Shown here piece by piece: positions 8,868 to 20,279 of a stretch of DNA of 64,000 bases. A program made the position numbers and the translations under genes. Numbering within the stretch: position 1 is the stretch's first letter; every line of letters begins with the position of its first letter. The notes below the pieces were generated by a model. That model had not been told where the DNA came from. It saw nothing but the letters and a program-made list of their open reading frames with translations, and made no database searches. The stretch is from Streptomyces sp. NBRC 110611 (GTDB taxonomy: Bacteria; Actinomycetota; Actinomycetes; Streptomycetales; Streptomycetaceae), in NCBI RefSeq assembly GCF_001590865.1, contig NZ_BBUY01000025.1, positions 1-64,000 on the forward strand, written 5' to 3'.

Positions 8868-10370
8868 GTGAGACCCGCCCCGACGATCCTGCATCTGGAC
8901 ATGGATGCGTTCTACGCGGCCGCCGAGCAGGCGGCCAAGCCGAGCCTGCGCGGGAAGCCGGTGATCGTCGGCGGGATCGGGCCGCGCGGGGTGGTCGCCA
9001 CGGCGTCGTACGAGGCCCGGGTTTTCGGCGTCCGCTCCGCGATGCCCACGGCCCAGGCGCGCAGGCTGTGCCCCAATGCCGCCTATCTCAGTCCTCGTTT
9101 CACCCTGTACCGCCAAGTGAGTGACACGGTGATGGATCTGCTGCGCGCGCTGTCGCCCCTGGTGGAGCCGCTCAGCCTGGACGAGGCGTTCGTGGACCTG
9201 GAAGCGGGCGGCGTACCGGCCGAGACGGCCGCCGCACGGGCCGTGGGGGAGCGGCTGCGGCGTGACATCCGGGAGGCGACTGGGCTGACGGGCTCGGTGG
9301 GGCTCGCCGGCGCCAAGATGCTGGCGAAGATCGCCTCCGAGGCGGCCAAGCCGGACGGCCTGGTGGTGATCGAGCCCGGCACGGAACGGGAGCTGCTGGG
9401 GCCGATGCCGGTACGGACACTGCCCGGTGTGGGGCCGGCGACGGCCGAGACGCTGCGCAGGGCGGGGATCCACACCGTGGCGGAGACCGCGGAGGCCGGT
9501 GAGGCCGAGCTGGTGCGGCTGCTGGGCAAGGCTCACGGCACGGGGATCCACGCCATGGCGCTGGGCCAGGACGACCGCCCTGTGGTGGCCGAGCGGGACG
9601 CGAAGTCCATCTCGGTCGAGGACACCTTCGAGGTCGATCTGACCGACCGGACGCGGGTACGGACCGAGCTGCTGCGGCTGGCCGACCGCTGCGTCCAGCG
9701 GCTGCGGGAGTCCGGGCGCTCCGGGCGCACGGTAGTGATCAAGGTCCGTAACTACGACTTCTCGACGCTGACGCGCTCCGAGACGCTCCGCGGGCCCACG
9801 GACGACCCTGTGGTCATACGGGAGGCCGCGGTACGCCTGCTCGACATGGTGGACACCACGGGCGGGGTGCGGCTGCTGGGTGTGGGGGTCAGCGGGCTGG
9901 CCGACTTCACACAGGAGGATCTCTTCGCCCAGTTCGCGACGGAGCGGGAGGCCGCGGAGCCGGCCGGGCCGGAGCCCGAGACGGACGGGGGCGAGACCGG
10001 CGGGGACCGTCCCGAGGACGAGCGGCCGCGGCGCTGGCATCCGGGCCTGGACGTGGTGCACGACGAGTTCGGCGCCGGGTGGGTGCAGGGGAGCGGGGTG
10101 GGGCGAGTGACCGTACGCTTCGAGACGCCATGGTCCGCACCGGGCAGGGTGCGGACCTTCGCCGTCGACGACCCGGCGCTGCGGCCGGGGGAGCCCCTGC
10201 CGCTGGTCGGCGGGGGACCGGAAGGCGCTCAGTCCTCCGAGCCGGCGATCTTGCCGAAGTCCTTGTCGCCGGAGCGGGAGCCGGAGCCGGGGCGGGAACC
10301 CCGGCCGGAGCCGCCCGTGTCGTCGGAAGGCAGCGATTCCACGTCCGGGGAGGCGATGTCCAGCCGGTAG
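8868..10370 (+). CDS. dinB: DNA polymerase IV (Y-family)
   Basis: A 500-aa translesion polymerase. Metal ligands D11 and D13 (LHLDMDAF) and D105-E106 (SLDEAF) are present, followed by thumb/little-finger regions and a charged, proline-rich C-terminal extension of over 100 residues. Start GTG 8868 rather than TTG 8838: homologues begin near MRxAPTILHLDMD, and the damage-type promoter overlaps 8838-8860, so the message is probably leaderless. The C-terminal extension runs 142 bp into the convergent PRC-barrel gene. Confidence 0.88.
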   Translation: MRPAPTILHLDMDAFYAAAEQAAKPSLRGKPVIVGGIGPRGVVATASYEARVFGVRSAMPTAQARRLCPNAAYLSPRFTLYRQVSDTVMDLLRALSPLVEPLSLDEAFVDLEAGGVPAETAAARAVGERLRRDIREATGLTGSVGLAGAKMLAKIASEAAKPDGLVVIEPGTERELLGPMPVRTLPGVGPATAETLRRAGIHTVAETAEAGEAELVRLLGKAHGTGIHAMALGQDDRPVVAERDAKSISVEDTFEVDLTDRTRVRTELLRLADRCVQRLRESGRSGRTVVIKVRNYDFSTLTRSETLRGPTDDPVVIREAAVRLLDMVDTTGGVRLLGVGVSGLADFTQEDLFAQFATEREAAEPAGPEPETDGGETGGDRPEDERPRRWHPGLDVVHDEFGAGWVQGSGVGRVTVRFETPWSAPGRVRTFAVDDPALRPGEPLPLVGGGPEGAQSSEPAILPKSLSPEREPEPGREPRPEPPVSSEGSDSTSGEAMSSR

Positions 10371-10663
10371 TGGTGGTAGAGCTGGAGCTCCTGTTCGGGG
10401 GAGAGGTGGCGGCCCACGCCGAAGTCCGGGGCGTCCTTGATCAGCTTGCGGTCGTACGGGATGTGCAGGGCATCACCGACCATCTTGCTGGGCTCCAAGG
10501 GGACGAACGCGTCCCGGCTGAAGATTCCGGTGCGCACGGCTGCCCACTCCGGTTCCCCCGTCGCGTCGTCCAGGTACACCTCGTCGATCGTGCCTATCTT
10601 CGTGCCGTTCCGGTCGAACGCTTTGCGGCCGATCAGGCTTCGGGGATCGATGTCGGTTTGCAC
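10229..10663 (-). CDS. PRC-barrel domain protein
   Basis: A 144-aa soluble protein. The first 80 residues form a PRC barrel (LIGRKAFDRNGTKIGTIDEVY) and the second half ends in a Gly/Ser/Arg-rich charged tail. PRC-barrel proteins bind RNA or photosynthetic/stress partners; the specific role here is unknown. The start is GTG at 10663 because GGAGGGG lies at 10665-10671. A GTTT-N13-GGGCAG sequence upstream suggests a sigma-B-type stress promoter. The 3' end overlaps the 3' end of dinB. Confidence 0.82.
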   Translation of the reverse strand: MQTDIDPRSLIGRKAFDRNGTKIGTIDEVYLDDATGEPEWAAVRTGIFSRDAFVPLEPSKMVGDALHIPYDRKLIKDAPDFGVGRHLSPEQELQLYHHYRLDIASPDVESLPSDDTGGSGRGSRPGSGSRSGDKDFGKIAGSED

Positions 10664-10684
10664 GGCCCCTCCAATTGGTCGCAA

Positions 10685-10707
10685 CTGCCCCGTGACAACT
10701 ACCAAAC
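10685..10707 (-). promoter_or_regulatory. Possible sigma-B-like promoter of the PRC-barrel gene
   Basis: Read on the minus strand: GTTT (10707-10704), 13 bases, then GGGCAG (10690-10685). Streptomyces sigma-B-type promoters follow GTTT-N12-15-GGGTAT; the -35 is exact and the -10 partial. The predicted start gives a leader of about 15 nt with the GGAGGGG site. Confidence 0.3.
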
Positions 10708-10726
10708 GGCACATTTCCCGCCCTGG

Positions 10727-10750
10727 CCACTCGAAGGCTCCTTCGAGTGG
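10727..10750. promoter_or_regulatory. Perfect 11-bp inverted repeat before the glycine riboswitch
   Basis: CCACTCGAAGG (10727-10737) and CCTTCGAGTGG (10740-10750) are complementary with a 2-bp centre. The element covers the -35/spacer region of a likely promoter whose -10 is TAGGCT (10759-10764), just before the riboswitch. It sits between divergent genes, which favours an operator over a terminator. Confidence 0.5.
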
Positions 10751-10784
10751 TGCGCTGGTAGGCTGGCCAATGGCCGCTGAATCC

Positions 10785-11010
10785 GTGCGGGAGAGTCCTT
10801 TGTCGTTCGCGACCAGGGCGCCGAAGGAGCAAATCCTCCCCGGAATCTCTCAGGCACACGTACCGCACGGACGAGGTCACTCTGGAAAGCAGGGCGGGCC
10901 ACGGACAGGCACCACGCCGGGACCCCTCCTCACCGACGGTGAAAGCCGGGCCGTCCGCGGGCCGGTGAAGCTCTCAGGTTGAGATGACAGAGGGGGAGGC
11001 CGTCCGGGCA
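10785..11010 (+). ncRNA. Tandem glycine riboswitch upstream of gcvP
   Basis: Both aptamers show family hallmarks. Aptamer 1 is closed by GTGCGG (10785) with CCGCAC (10863) and contains GGAGAGTCC, CGCCGAAGGAGCAA and ATCTCTCAGGC. Aptamer 2 contains CACTCTGGAAAGC, CACCGACGGTGAAAGCC and GCTCTCAGGT, ending about 10990-11010. In this class, cooperative glycine binding switches on the glycine cleavage genes, which fits gcvP directly downstream. Confidence 0.92.
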
Positions 11011-11061
11011 CCCGTGCCGTGGTGCCCCTCGCAGGTCGTACTGACCAGGAGGCCCCCGCAG

Positions 11062-13947
<2,886 letters not shown>

Positions 13948-14007
13948 CCGTCAACCGGTCCGGCTGACCGTCATCGGTCCGCCGGTCCGTCCGTCCGGGC
14001 AACAGCA

Positions 14008-14040
14008 AGGGCCCTCGGCAGTTCTTCTGCCGGGGGCCCT
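14008..14040. terminator. Bidirectional terminator between gcvP and the DUF5999 gene
   Basis: A G/C-rich hairpin whose arms AGGGCCCTCGGCAG and CTGCCGGGGGCCCT pair with one mismatch around a short TT-containing loop. It lies between convergent genes and can serve both. Confidence 0.7.
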
Positions 14041-14064
14041 GGTGGTACGTGCCGGGCGCGCGGG

Positions 14065-14325
14065 TCAGGCCGCTGCGGTGATCCGGTCCCGGTGCGGGGC
14101 GATGACCTGCCCGTCAGGCAGCAGTTCGCCGGTGTCCTCGAAGAGCAGGACGCCGTTGCAGAGCAGGCTCCAGCCCTGCTCGGGGTGGTGCGCCACAAGG
14201 TGTGCGGCCTCCCGGTCGCTGGAGTCTGCGGACGGGCAAGGCGGTTGGTGCTGACACATGGAAGTTGTCTTTCGCTGCGGTGTGGTAATCGATGTGCGGC
14301 TCGACGTGCTCGATGAGGTGGTCAT
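14065..14325 (-). CDS. DUF5999 family small protein
   Basis: An 86-aa protein. The conserved part begins MCQHQPPCPSADSSDREAA and continues with HHPEQGWSLLCNGVLLFEDTGE, the hallmark of this small Streptomyces family of unknown function. Two cysteines in MCQHQPPC could bind a metal. Two starts are possible: ATG 14325, preceded by GGGGGAGCG, gives 86 aa; ATG 14259 starts exactly at the conserved MCQ (64 aa) but has no clear ribosome site. I favour the longer form on RBS strength only. Confidence 0.7.
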   Translation of the reverse strand: MTTSSSTSSRTSITTPQRKTTSMCQHQPPCPSADSSDREAAHLVAHHPEQGWSLLCNGVLLFEDTGELLPDGQVIAPHRDRITAAA

Positions 14326-14596
14326 GGCCGCTCCCCCGTTCCAGTGGTCGGTTCCAGTGTTGCCCTACGGACCGGATTCCGCAGGGATTTCGCAGCAGCG
14401 GTACTCACTCGGTATCGACGCATCACCCGTGCGGGCGGTTGCTTTCAATTGTGCTCCTCCCCAAGGTGGTTGGGAGTGGTATCGGTGGGCTAGCCCGCGT
14501 GGGTGAGCACGGCAGAGCGCCCCGCGGCCGACAGGGCTCGCGGGGCACGCTCTTGCGGGACGGCGTGCGCCGGCGCGTGGCGCGGCGCGGCACCGG

Positions 14597-15184
14597 TCAG
14601 GCGGGTTCGCGCAGCAGCGGGGCGGGGGTGAGGCGCAGGGTGAGCCGGGGGAGCAGGTCGGCGACGCGGTGCGGACGGTGCGCGGCGATCCCCGGCGGGG
14701 CCGGGGCCAGCGGAACCAGCAGGTCGGCGGGGGCGGGCAGCCCTTCGGCGCCATCGGCGGCCAGGTCGTTGTGCAGCCACAGGGTGAGCATGTACAGCTC
14801 GGGTACGGACAGCAGCCGTGGCTGGTACGGCGCGGTGAGCGCCTCGGCCTGCACGAGGGCCTGCTCGGTCGCGGCCACGTAGGGGCCGCCGCAGAAGCGG
14901 GCGAACGCCCAGCCGTCCGCGGTGGGCGTCGCCTCGGCGGTGGCCACCGCCCCGTCGCCGCCGCGGACCAGGAAGCTCCACCCGGCCGGCCGGGTGTGCG
15001 GTGTCCCGCCGGCCTGGCTGACGTCGTCCCATACGTGGAGGGGCAGCGGATGATCGGGGCTGAGCGGGCCCTGGTGGGTGCGCAGCGCGGGTACCGGGGC
15101 GGCGCGGAGGATGCCGGGCGAGCCGAGGGCGGCGAGAACGCTGCGCAGGGCGGGCGCGGGGGCGGGGGCAGGGTGCAGCGGCAT
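14597..15184 (-). CDS. Conserved hypothetical protein
   Basis: A 195-aa protein without recognised motifs, signal peptide or membrane helix. The N-terminal 40 residues are Ala/Pro-rich; the rest is a compact globular sequence containing the segment VPELYMLTLWLHNDLAADG. Codon use has the high GC3 expected of a real gene. The ATG start has GAGGCGA upstream. The neighbouring 271 bp on its 3' side and 607 bp on its 5' side hold no other gene. I do not recognise a function. Confidence 0.6.
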   Translation of the reverse strand: MPLHPAPAPAPALRSVLAALGSPGILRAAPVPALRTHQGPLSPDHPLPLHVWDDVSQAGGTPHTRPAGWSFLVRGGDGAVATAEATPTADGWAFARFCGGPYVAATEQALVQAEALTAPYQPRLLSVPELYMLTLWLHNDLAADGAEGLPAPADLLVPLAPAPPGIAAHRPHRVADLLPRLTLRLTPAPLLREPA

Positions 15185-15791
15185 GGTGGGTCGCCTCTCA
15201 CTTCGGAGACACGGTGGAGCGTGGAGGTGCAGACAGCGCTGTCTGCGTCCGGGGCATGGCCGGCGTGGGGCCCGGGGCCGTGTCGGAAGTCCCGCCTGCC
15301 GTGGGAGCGCCGCGGGTCTGCCCCGGGCAGGCGGCGGGAATGTGGCGACCGGGCCCAGGGCCCGCCCGGCGCCGACGGGAACTCCGCGGCGCCGGGCGTC
15401 AACTCTCTGCCTCGTTACCGGAGTTTATACGACGTATGTTCTGAAAGTGTTTCGGCTACCGGCCTCGCGGATTTCTGGCAAGGCGGAATCCGGACCCTTG
15501 CCCGAGGTGTTTTATGCCGCTTTGTGCGGGGCTTTCGCCGGGCCGCCTCGTCATTCGTTCCCGGTGCGGTAGGCCGGATCACGCCGGTGTTTCTCGGACG
15601 GAAATGTGAACGGCCATCGCCACCGAGATATGCCCTTGGGTGATGCCGGACCCGGTACCACTTCGAGCCTATCGGTACCGGCCCGCTTCCGAGGCGTTAT
15701 CGATCAGATTGCCGGGGCATCATCGACCGTAGCGCGAGCCCCGGCGTGCAGCCCGTGGTCGCAGGCCGTTCACAGGAGGAGGGACCCGTCG
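15185..15791. other. 607-bp intergenic region without a gene
   Basis: No frame with coding-type GC3 is present. The segment 15415-15520 is unusually A/T-rich for this genome and contains the palindrome ATACG-A-CGTAT (15427-15437), so it probably holds divergent promoters for the genes at 15184 and 15792. Nothing else is recognisable. Confidence 0.4.
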
Positions 15792-17348
15792 ATGGGGGAG
15801 AAGGTCGCCGTGGGCGGGACCGACCTGGCGGACCGGGAGCGATACCGAAGAAAGCTCCACGAGTGCCTCGAGGCGTTAGGGAGGCTCCTGGCGGAGAAGC
15901 GGTTCGACCGGCCCAGGAATCTCATGGGCCTGGAGATCGAACTCAATCTCGCCGGCGCCGACGGGCTGCCCCGCATGATGAACTCCCAAGTTCTCGAACG
16001 CATCGCCAGCTGTGATTTCCAGACCGAACTCGCCCAGTGCAATCTGGAAGTCAACATCCTGCCGCACCAATTGTCCGGACGCGTCCTGGACCAGCTCGCC
16101 GAAGAACTCCGCACCGGACTCGGCTACGCCGAACGGAAGGCTCGCGAGGTCGCCGCCAGAATCGTGATGATCGGCATTCTGCCGACCCTGCACGCCACCG
16201 ACCTCACCGCCGCCAGCATCTCCGCGAACGACCGCTACGCGCTGCTCGACGAACAGATGCGGGCGGCCCGCGGCGAGGACTTCGCGCTCGACATCCAGGG
16301 CGTCGAGCACCTGGCCGCCCGGTCGCCGTCGATCGCTCCGGAGGCCGCCTGCACCTCCGTCCAGCTGCACCTCCAGGTGACCCCCGGCCGCTTCGCCGCC
16401 GTCTGGAACGCGGCCCAGGCCATCGCCGCGGTACAGATCGCGGTCGGTGCCAACTCGCCGTTCCTGTTCGGCCGTGAGCTGTGGCGGGAGTCGCGGCCGC
16501 CGGTCTTCCAGCAGGCCACCGACACCCGCGCCCCCGAGCTGCAGGCCCAGGGCGTACGGCCTCGCACCTGGTTCGGCGAGCGATGGATCGATTCGGCCTA
16601 CGACCTCTTCGAGGAGAACCTGCGCTACTTCCCGCCGCTGCTGCCGCTGTGCGGCCCGCAGGAGCCGCTCCGGGTCCTCGACGAGGGCGGCGTGCCGGAC
16701 CTGGCCGAACTGGCGCTGCACAACGGCACGGTCTACCGCTGGAACCGCCCCGTCTACGCGGTCGCCAACGGCGTCGCGCACCTCAGGGTCGAGAACCGCG
16801 TACTGCCGGCCGGCCCCACCGTCGCGGATGTCATCGCCAACACCGCCTTCTACTACGGCCTGGTACGGGCCCTGGCCGAAGAGCCACGCCCCCTGTGGAC
16901 GCGCCTCCCGTTCGCCGCCGCCGCGCACAACTTCGACACCGCCTGCCGGTACGGCATCGACGCCACCTTGCGCTGGCCCCGTCCGGGCCGGAACGCCGGC
17001 TCGCTCACCGAGATCCCGGCCGTACGGCTGGTGCGCCAGGAACTCCTGCCGCTGGCCGCCCGCGGGCTGGACGCCTGGGGCGTGGAACCGGCCGACCGGG
17101 ACCACTATCTGGCCATCGTCGAGGAGCGCTGCCGTCGCCGGGTGAACGGCGCCTCCTGGCAGGCCACCGCGTTCCACCACGCGCGCAGCCAGGGCCTGGA
17201 CCGGGACAGTGCGCTGGCCGCGATGACCCGGCGCTACAGCGAGCTGATGCACACCGGGCAGCCGGTCCACACCTGGCCGGTCGCCTGGGCCGTCGGCCGC
17301 CGGCCGGCCGTACCGGGGCCGCGGGAGGAGGCGGCGGAGGGGGCGTAG
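15792..17348 (+). CDS. Glutamate-cysteine ligase (GCS2) family protein
   Basis: A 518-aa protein of the carboxylate-amine ligase GCS2 superfamily: LMGLEIELNL near residue 42 is the family's glutamate-bearing motif, followed by LAQCNLEVNILP and HLQV segments. Such enzymes join glutamate to an amine or thiol using ATP, as in gamma-glutamylcysteine formation or in EgtA of ergothioneine synthesis. Streptomycetes use mycothiol, not glutathione, so the acceptor is open. ATG 15792 has a strong RBS AGGAGGGA at 15775. The stop codon lies in a G-rich repeat of GGGGCGTA units. Confidence 0.75.
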   Translation: MGEKVAVGGTDLADRERYRRKLHECLEALGRLLAEKRFDRPRNLMGLEIELNLAGADGLPRMMNSQVLERIASCDFQTELAQCNLEVNILPHQLSGRVLDQLAEELRTGLGYAERKAREVAARIVMIGILPTLHATDLTAASISANDRYALLDEQMRAARGEDFALDIQGVEHLAARSPSIAPEAACTSVQLHLQVTPGRFAAVWNAAQAIAAVQIAVGANSPFLFGRELWRESRPPVFQQATDTRAPELQAQGVRPRTWFGERWIDSAYDLFEENLRYFPPLLPLCGPQEPLRVLDEGGVPDLAELALHNGTVYRWNRPVYAVANGVAHLRVENRVLPAGPTVADVIANTAFYYGLVRALAEEPRPLWTRLPFAAAAHNFDTACRYGIDATLRWPRPGRNAGSLTEIPAVRLVRQELLPLAARGLDAWGVEPADRDHYLAIVEERCRRRVNGASWQATAFHHARSQGLDRDSALAAMTRRYSELMHTGQPVHTWPVAWAVGRRPAVPGPREEAAEGA

Positions 17349-17562
17349 GGGCGTACGGGGGCGTGAGGGGGCGGGGGCGTGGGGGCCACGCCTGGGCCCC
17401 TGTGTGCTGCGCCGCTGCGCCGTCGGGCAGGCTGGCGAGGGGGCAGGCGCTGCCTGGACGTCAGCCGTCCCCCGGCTTGTCGTGCGCGATCTTCGTACCT
17501 GTTGTCGAGACCCTGGCGGGGCGGTGGTGGCGAAGAGGCGGTAGTGCGGAACTGGAGGAAGT

Positions 17563-18420
17563 GTGCAGTCGGATACAAGTCCCCTGGCCGATCCGGACTT
17601 TCCGGGACGAGACTCTGGAGCCGGGGCGGGTACGGGGAGGGCGGGGAAGCCCTCCCGGAGCCTGGTGCGGAGCGAGACGCTGATCGTGCTGGCCCTGTCG
17701 CTGGGCGCCAGCGCGGTGTCGGCGCTGATCAGCTTCATCGGGTCGGTGACCAAGCCCGGCGGCCTCAAGGACCAGGCGGCCACTCTCAATGCCTCCCATG
17801 CGCCCGGCCGGCCGTGGCTGGATCTCGCCTGGCAGCTGTTCGGGATCGCGACCGCGCTGGTGCCGGTGGTGCTGGTGGCGCATCTGCTGCTGCGCGAGGC
17901 GCCTGCCGGGCAGCGGGGGACCGGACTCCGGACGATCGGTTTCGACCGGCGGCGCCCCGGCTTCGACCTCAGCCGTGGGGTGGGGCTCGCGGCGGCCATC
18001 GGCGGCAGCGGCCTGCTGCTCTATCTGGGCGCGCGGGCGACCGGAGCCAATCTGACGGTCGTCCCCGAGGCGCTGCCCGAGGTGTGGTGGAAGATCCCGG
18101 TACTGATCGCCTCCGCGGTGCAGAACGCCGTCCTGGAGGAGGTCATCGTCGTCGGGTATCTGCTGCGCAGGCTGGGACAGTTGGGCTGGACGCCGATGGC
18201 CGCGCTCGCGGCCAGTTCGGCGCTGCGTGGGGTGTACCACCTCTACCAGGGCGTCGGCGGCTTCTTCGGCAACATGGTGATGGGCGTGATCTTCGTCCTC
18301 CTCTATCGGCGATGGGGCCGGGTCGGCCCGCTGGTCGCCGCCCACGCGGTCATCGACATCGTCGCGTTCGTCGGCTACGCCCTGCTGGCGGGGCGGGTGG
18401 GGTGGCTGCCCACGGGGTGA
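17563..18420 (+). CDS. CPBP-family intramembrane metalloprotease
   Basis: A 285-aa membrane protein with about seven hydrophobic segments. The CPBP (Rce1-like) motifs are in order: LEEVIVVGYLLRR (EExxxxxxxR), YHLYQG (second motif with His) and HAVIDIV (third His). Members cleave near or in the membrane or act in self-immunity to peptides. The GTG start follows ACTGGAGGAA. It is followed by a convergent terminator and the PhzF gene, and appears monocistronic. Confidence 0.85.
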   Translation: MQSDTSPLADPDFPGRDSGAGAGTGRAGKPSRSLVRSETLIVLALSLGASAVSALISFIGSVTKPGGLKDQAATLNASHAPGRPWLDLAWQLFGIATALVPVVLVAHLLLREAPAGQRGTGLRTIGFDRRRPGFDLSRGVGLAAAIGGSGLLLYLGARATGANLTVVPEALPEVWWKIPVLIASAVQNAVLEEVIVVGYLLRRLGQLGWTPMAALAASSALRGVYHLYQGVGGFFGNMVMGVIFVLLYRRWGRVGPLVAAHAVIDIVAFVGYALLAGRVGWLPTG

Positions 18421-18428
18421 CGCCGCGG

Positions 18429-18468
18429 GGGCTGCTCCCACACAGGTCCACCCGCCCCGGAGCAGCCC
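18429..18468. terminator. Bidirectional terminator between CPBP and PhzF genes
   Basis: GGGCTGCTCC (18429-18438) and GGAGCAGCCC (18459-18468) form a perfect 10-bp stem with a 20-nt loop, between convergent genes. Confidence 0.55.
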
Positions 18469-18471
18469 GGT

Positions 18472-19293
18472 TCAGCCGGCGGCCAGTAGCTCGCCGTCGA
18501 TGACGGTGACCGCCGAGCCGGTCAGCAATGTACGGTCGCCGCGGAGTTCGGTCCGTACGAAGCCGGTACGGCCTGCTCCCTGCCGGCCGACGAGTGCGTC
18601 ACGGCCCAGCCGCGCCGACCAGAAGGGGGCGAGCGCCGTGTGCGCGCTGCCTGTTACCGGGTCCTCGTCGATGCCCACCGCCGGGAAGAAGCAGCGCGAG
18701 ACCAAGTCGTAGTCGCCGTCGGGGTTCTCGGCGCGGGCCGTGGCGATCACGCCCCGGCCGCCGCGCCCGGCCAGCGCCTTGAGGTCCGGGGACAGGGTAC
18801 GTACGGACTTCTCGTCGGCCAGCTCGACCAGCAGTTCGCCGACATCGTGGCCGGTGTCGTACGCCGAGCGGACCTCGGTGCCCAGCGCTGCCGCGACGAC
18901 CGGCGGTACCTCCACGGGAGTCAGTGGCGCGGTCGGGAAGTCCATGGTGATCGTCCCGTCGTCGCCGACGGCTGTGATCAGCACCCCGCTGCGGGTGGTG
19001 AAGCGGACCGTTCCGGTGGCCGTCCCGGTGGTGTGCAGGACATGCGCGGTGGCCAATGTGGCATGCCCGCACATGTTCACCTCGGCGGTCGGGGTGAGCC
19101 AGCGCAGTGCCCAGTCGGCGTCGCCGCCCTTGGGCAGAGGGTGCGCGAAGGCGGTCTCGGAGAGGTTGACCTCGGTGGCGACCTGCTGGAGCCAGGCCGT
19201 GTCGGGGAACGTGTCGGAGTCGAGGAGAACGACTCCCGCCGGGTTGCCGGAGAACGGACGCGCACTGAAGGCGTCGACGATGCGGATCCTCAT
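18472..19293 (-). CDS. PhzF family isomerase-like protein
   Basis: A 273-aa protein with the two-lobed diaminopimelate-epimerase fold of PhzF. It begins MRIRIVDAFSARPFSGNPAGVV, with E46 in VNLSETAF at the position of the catalytic glutamate, then MCGHATLA and DPVTGSAH. PhzF isomerises a phenazine precursor; most homologues in genomes without phenazine genes have unknown substrates, and there are no phenazine genes here. It is divergent from the PadR gene; the 187-bp gap contains the CGATATATCG palindrome. Confidence 0.85.
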   Translation of the reverse strand: MRIRIVDAFSARPFSGNPAGVVLLDSDTFPDTAWLQQVATEVNLSETAFAHPLPKGGDADWALRWLTPTAEVNMCGHATLATAHVLHTTGTATGTVRFTTRSGVLITAVGDDGTITMDFPTAPLTPVEVPPVVAAALGTEVRSAYDTGHDVGELLVELADEKSVRTLSPDLKALAGRGGRGVIATARAENPDGDYDLVSRCFFPAVGIDEDPVTGSAHTALAPFWSARLGRDALVGRQGAGRTGFVRTELRGDRTLLTGSAVTVIDGELLAAG

Positions 19294-19416
19294 GGCCGCG
19301 AGCCTAGAGGCGCCACGAAGCCGCAGGCCAAGGCCAATCCCGAGGAATTGGCCACGCTGGGGCGCGCGCCGGTCGCCCGCGGATGCAGGTCGGGGTCTTG
19401 CTTCGCCGAACAGTTC

Positions 19417-19426
19417 CGATATATCG
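19417..19426. promoter_or_regulatory. CGATATATCG palindrome, candidate PadR operator
   Basis: A perfect 10-bp A/T-centred palindrome 54 bp before the padR start, in an otherwise G/C-rich region. PadR-family repressors commonly bind A/T-rich dyads at their own promoters, so autoregulation is likely. Confidence 0.4.
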
Positions 19427-19480
19427 TTGAAGCATCGCGAAAGGGTCGTGATCAGTCAGTGAGTGAAGGAGAGTGTCATC

Positions 19481-20119
19481 GTGCGTTCGCAAGGACAAGG
19501 ACCTGGACACGAGCACGGGCATGAGCATCGGTATGAGCAGTGCGGACCCTGGCGCCGTGGCGGCCGGGGCGACTTCGCGGGGGGCGGGGAGCGGCGGCGC
19601 TCGCCCTTCGGCCCGTTCGGCCCTCCGTTCGGGGGCCCGCCCTTCGGCGGCGGCCGGGGGCGCGGCGGGCCGCGCGGCCGGGCGCGCCGCGGTGATGTGC
19701 GTGCCTCGATACTGGCGCTGCTCAAGGACCGCCCGATGCACGGTTACGAAATGATCCAGGAGATCGCCGAGCGCAGCGGCGGGGCCTGGAAGCCCAGCCC
19801 CGGCTCGGTGTATCCGACGCTGCAGCTCCTGGAGGACGAGGGGCTCATCGCCAGTGCCAGCGAGGGCGGCAAGAAGCTGTTCTCGCTGACCGACGCCGGG
19901 CGTGCCGAGGCCGACAGTGGCTCGGATGCTCCTTGGGAGGACGCCGGCCGCGGAGTCGACTGGGAGGCGATGAACGAGATACGCAAGGCGGGCAGCGGCC
20001 TGGTCGAGGCGTTCCGGCAGGTGTGGGCCACCGGCACGCCCGAGCAGCGGGAGAAGGCCATGGCAGTGGTCAACAAGGCTCGCAAGGAGCTCTATCTCAT
20101 CCTCGCCGAGGAGGACTGA
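19481..20119 (+). CDS. PadR-family transcriptional regulator with His/Gly-rich N-terminal arm
   Basis: A 212-aa protein. Residues about 70-145 are the PadR winged helix (ASILALLKDRPMHGYEMIQE, then KPSPGSVYPTLQLLEDEGL), with a helical C-terminus for dimerisation. The first 65 residues are low complexity: HEHGHEHRYE, then Gly/Pro/Phe repeats, which could bind a metal. GTG 19481 is chosen because AAGGAGAG at 19466-19473 is well spaced; GTG 19463 lacks a site. The stop lies in an 11-bp tandem repeat. Targets are unknown. Confidence 0.85.
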   Translation: MRSQGQGPGHEHGHEHRYEQCGPWRRGGRGDFAGGGERRRSPFGPFGPPFGGPPFGGGRGRGGPRGRARRGDVRASILALLKDRPMHGYEMIQEIAERSGGAWKPSPGSVYPTLQLLEDEGLIASASEGGKKLFSLTDAGRAEADSGSDAPWEDAGRGVDWEAMNEIRKAGSGLVEAFRQVWATGTPEQREKAMAVVNKARKELYLILAEED

Positions 20120-20279
20120 GCGAGGACTGAGCGTGGATGTTCCTTGACGGGTCCGGTGCCGTGGCGCGCAGTACCGTGATGCGCGGTGCTGTGGTGCGCG
20201 GTGCGCGGTCGTGCGCGCTGTCGGATTCGCTGCGACGATGTCCGATCTTCACAATTCCCGCGCAGGAACTCCATCTCAT

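Noticed and set aside
15876..17999. Long minus-strand frame opposite the GCS2 and CPBP genes
   Set aside because: Spans two real genes and their gap, with shadow-type composition.
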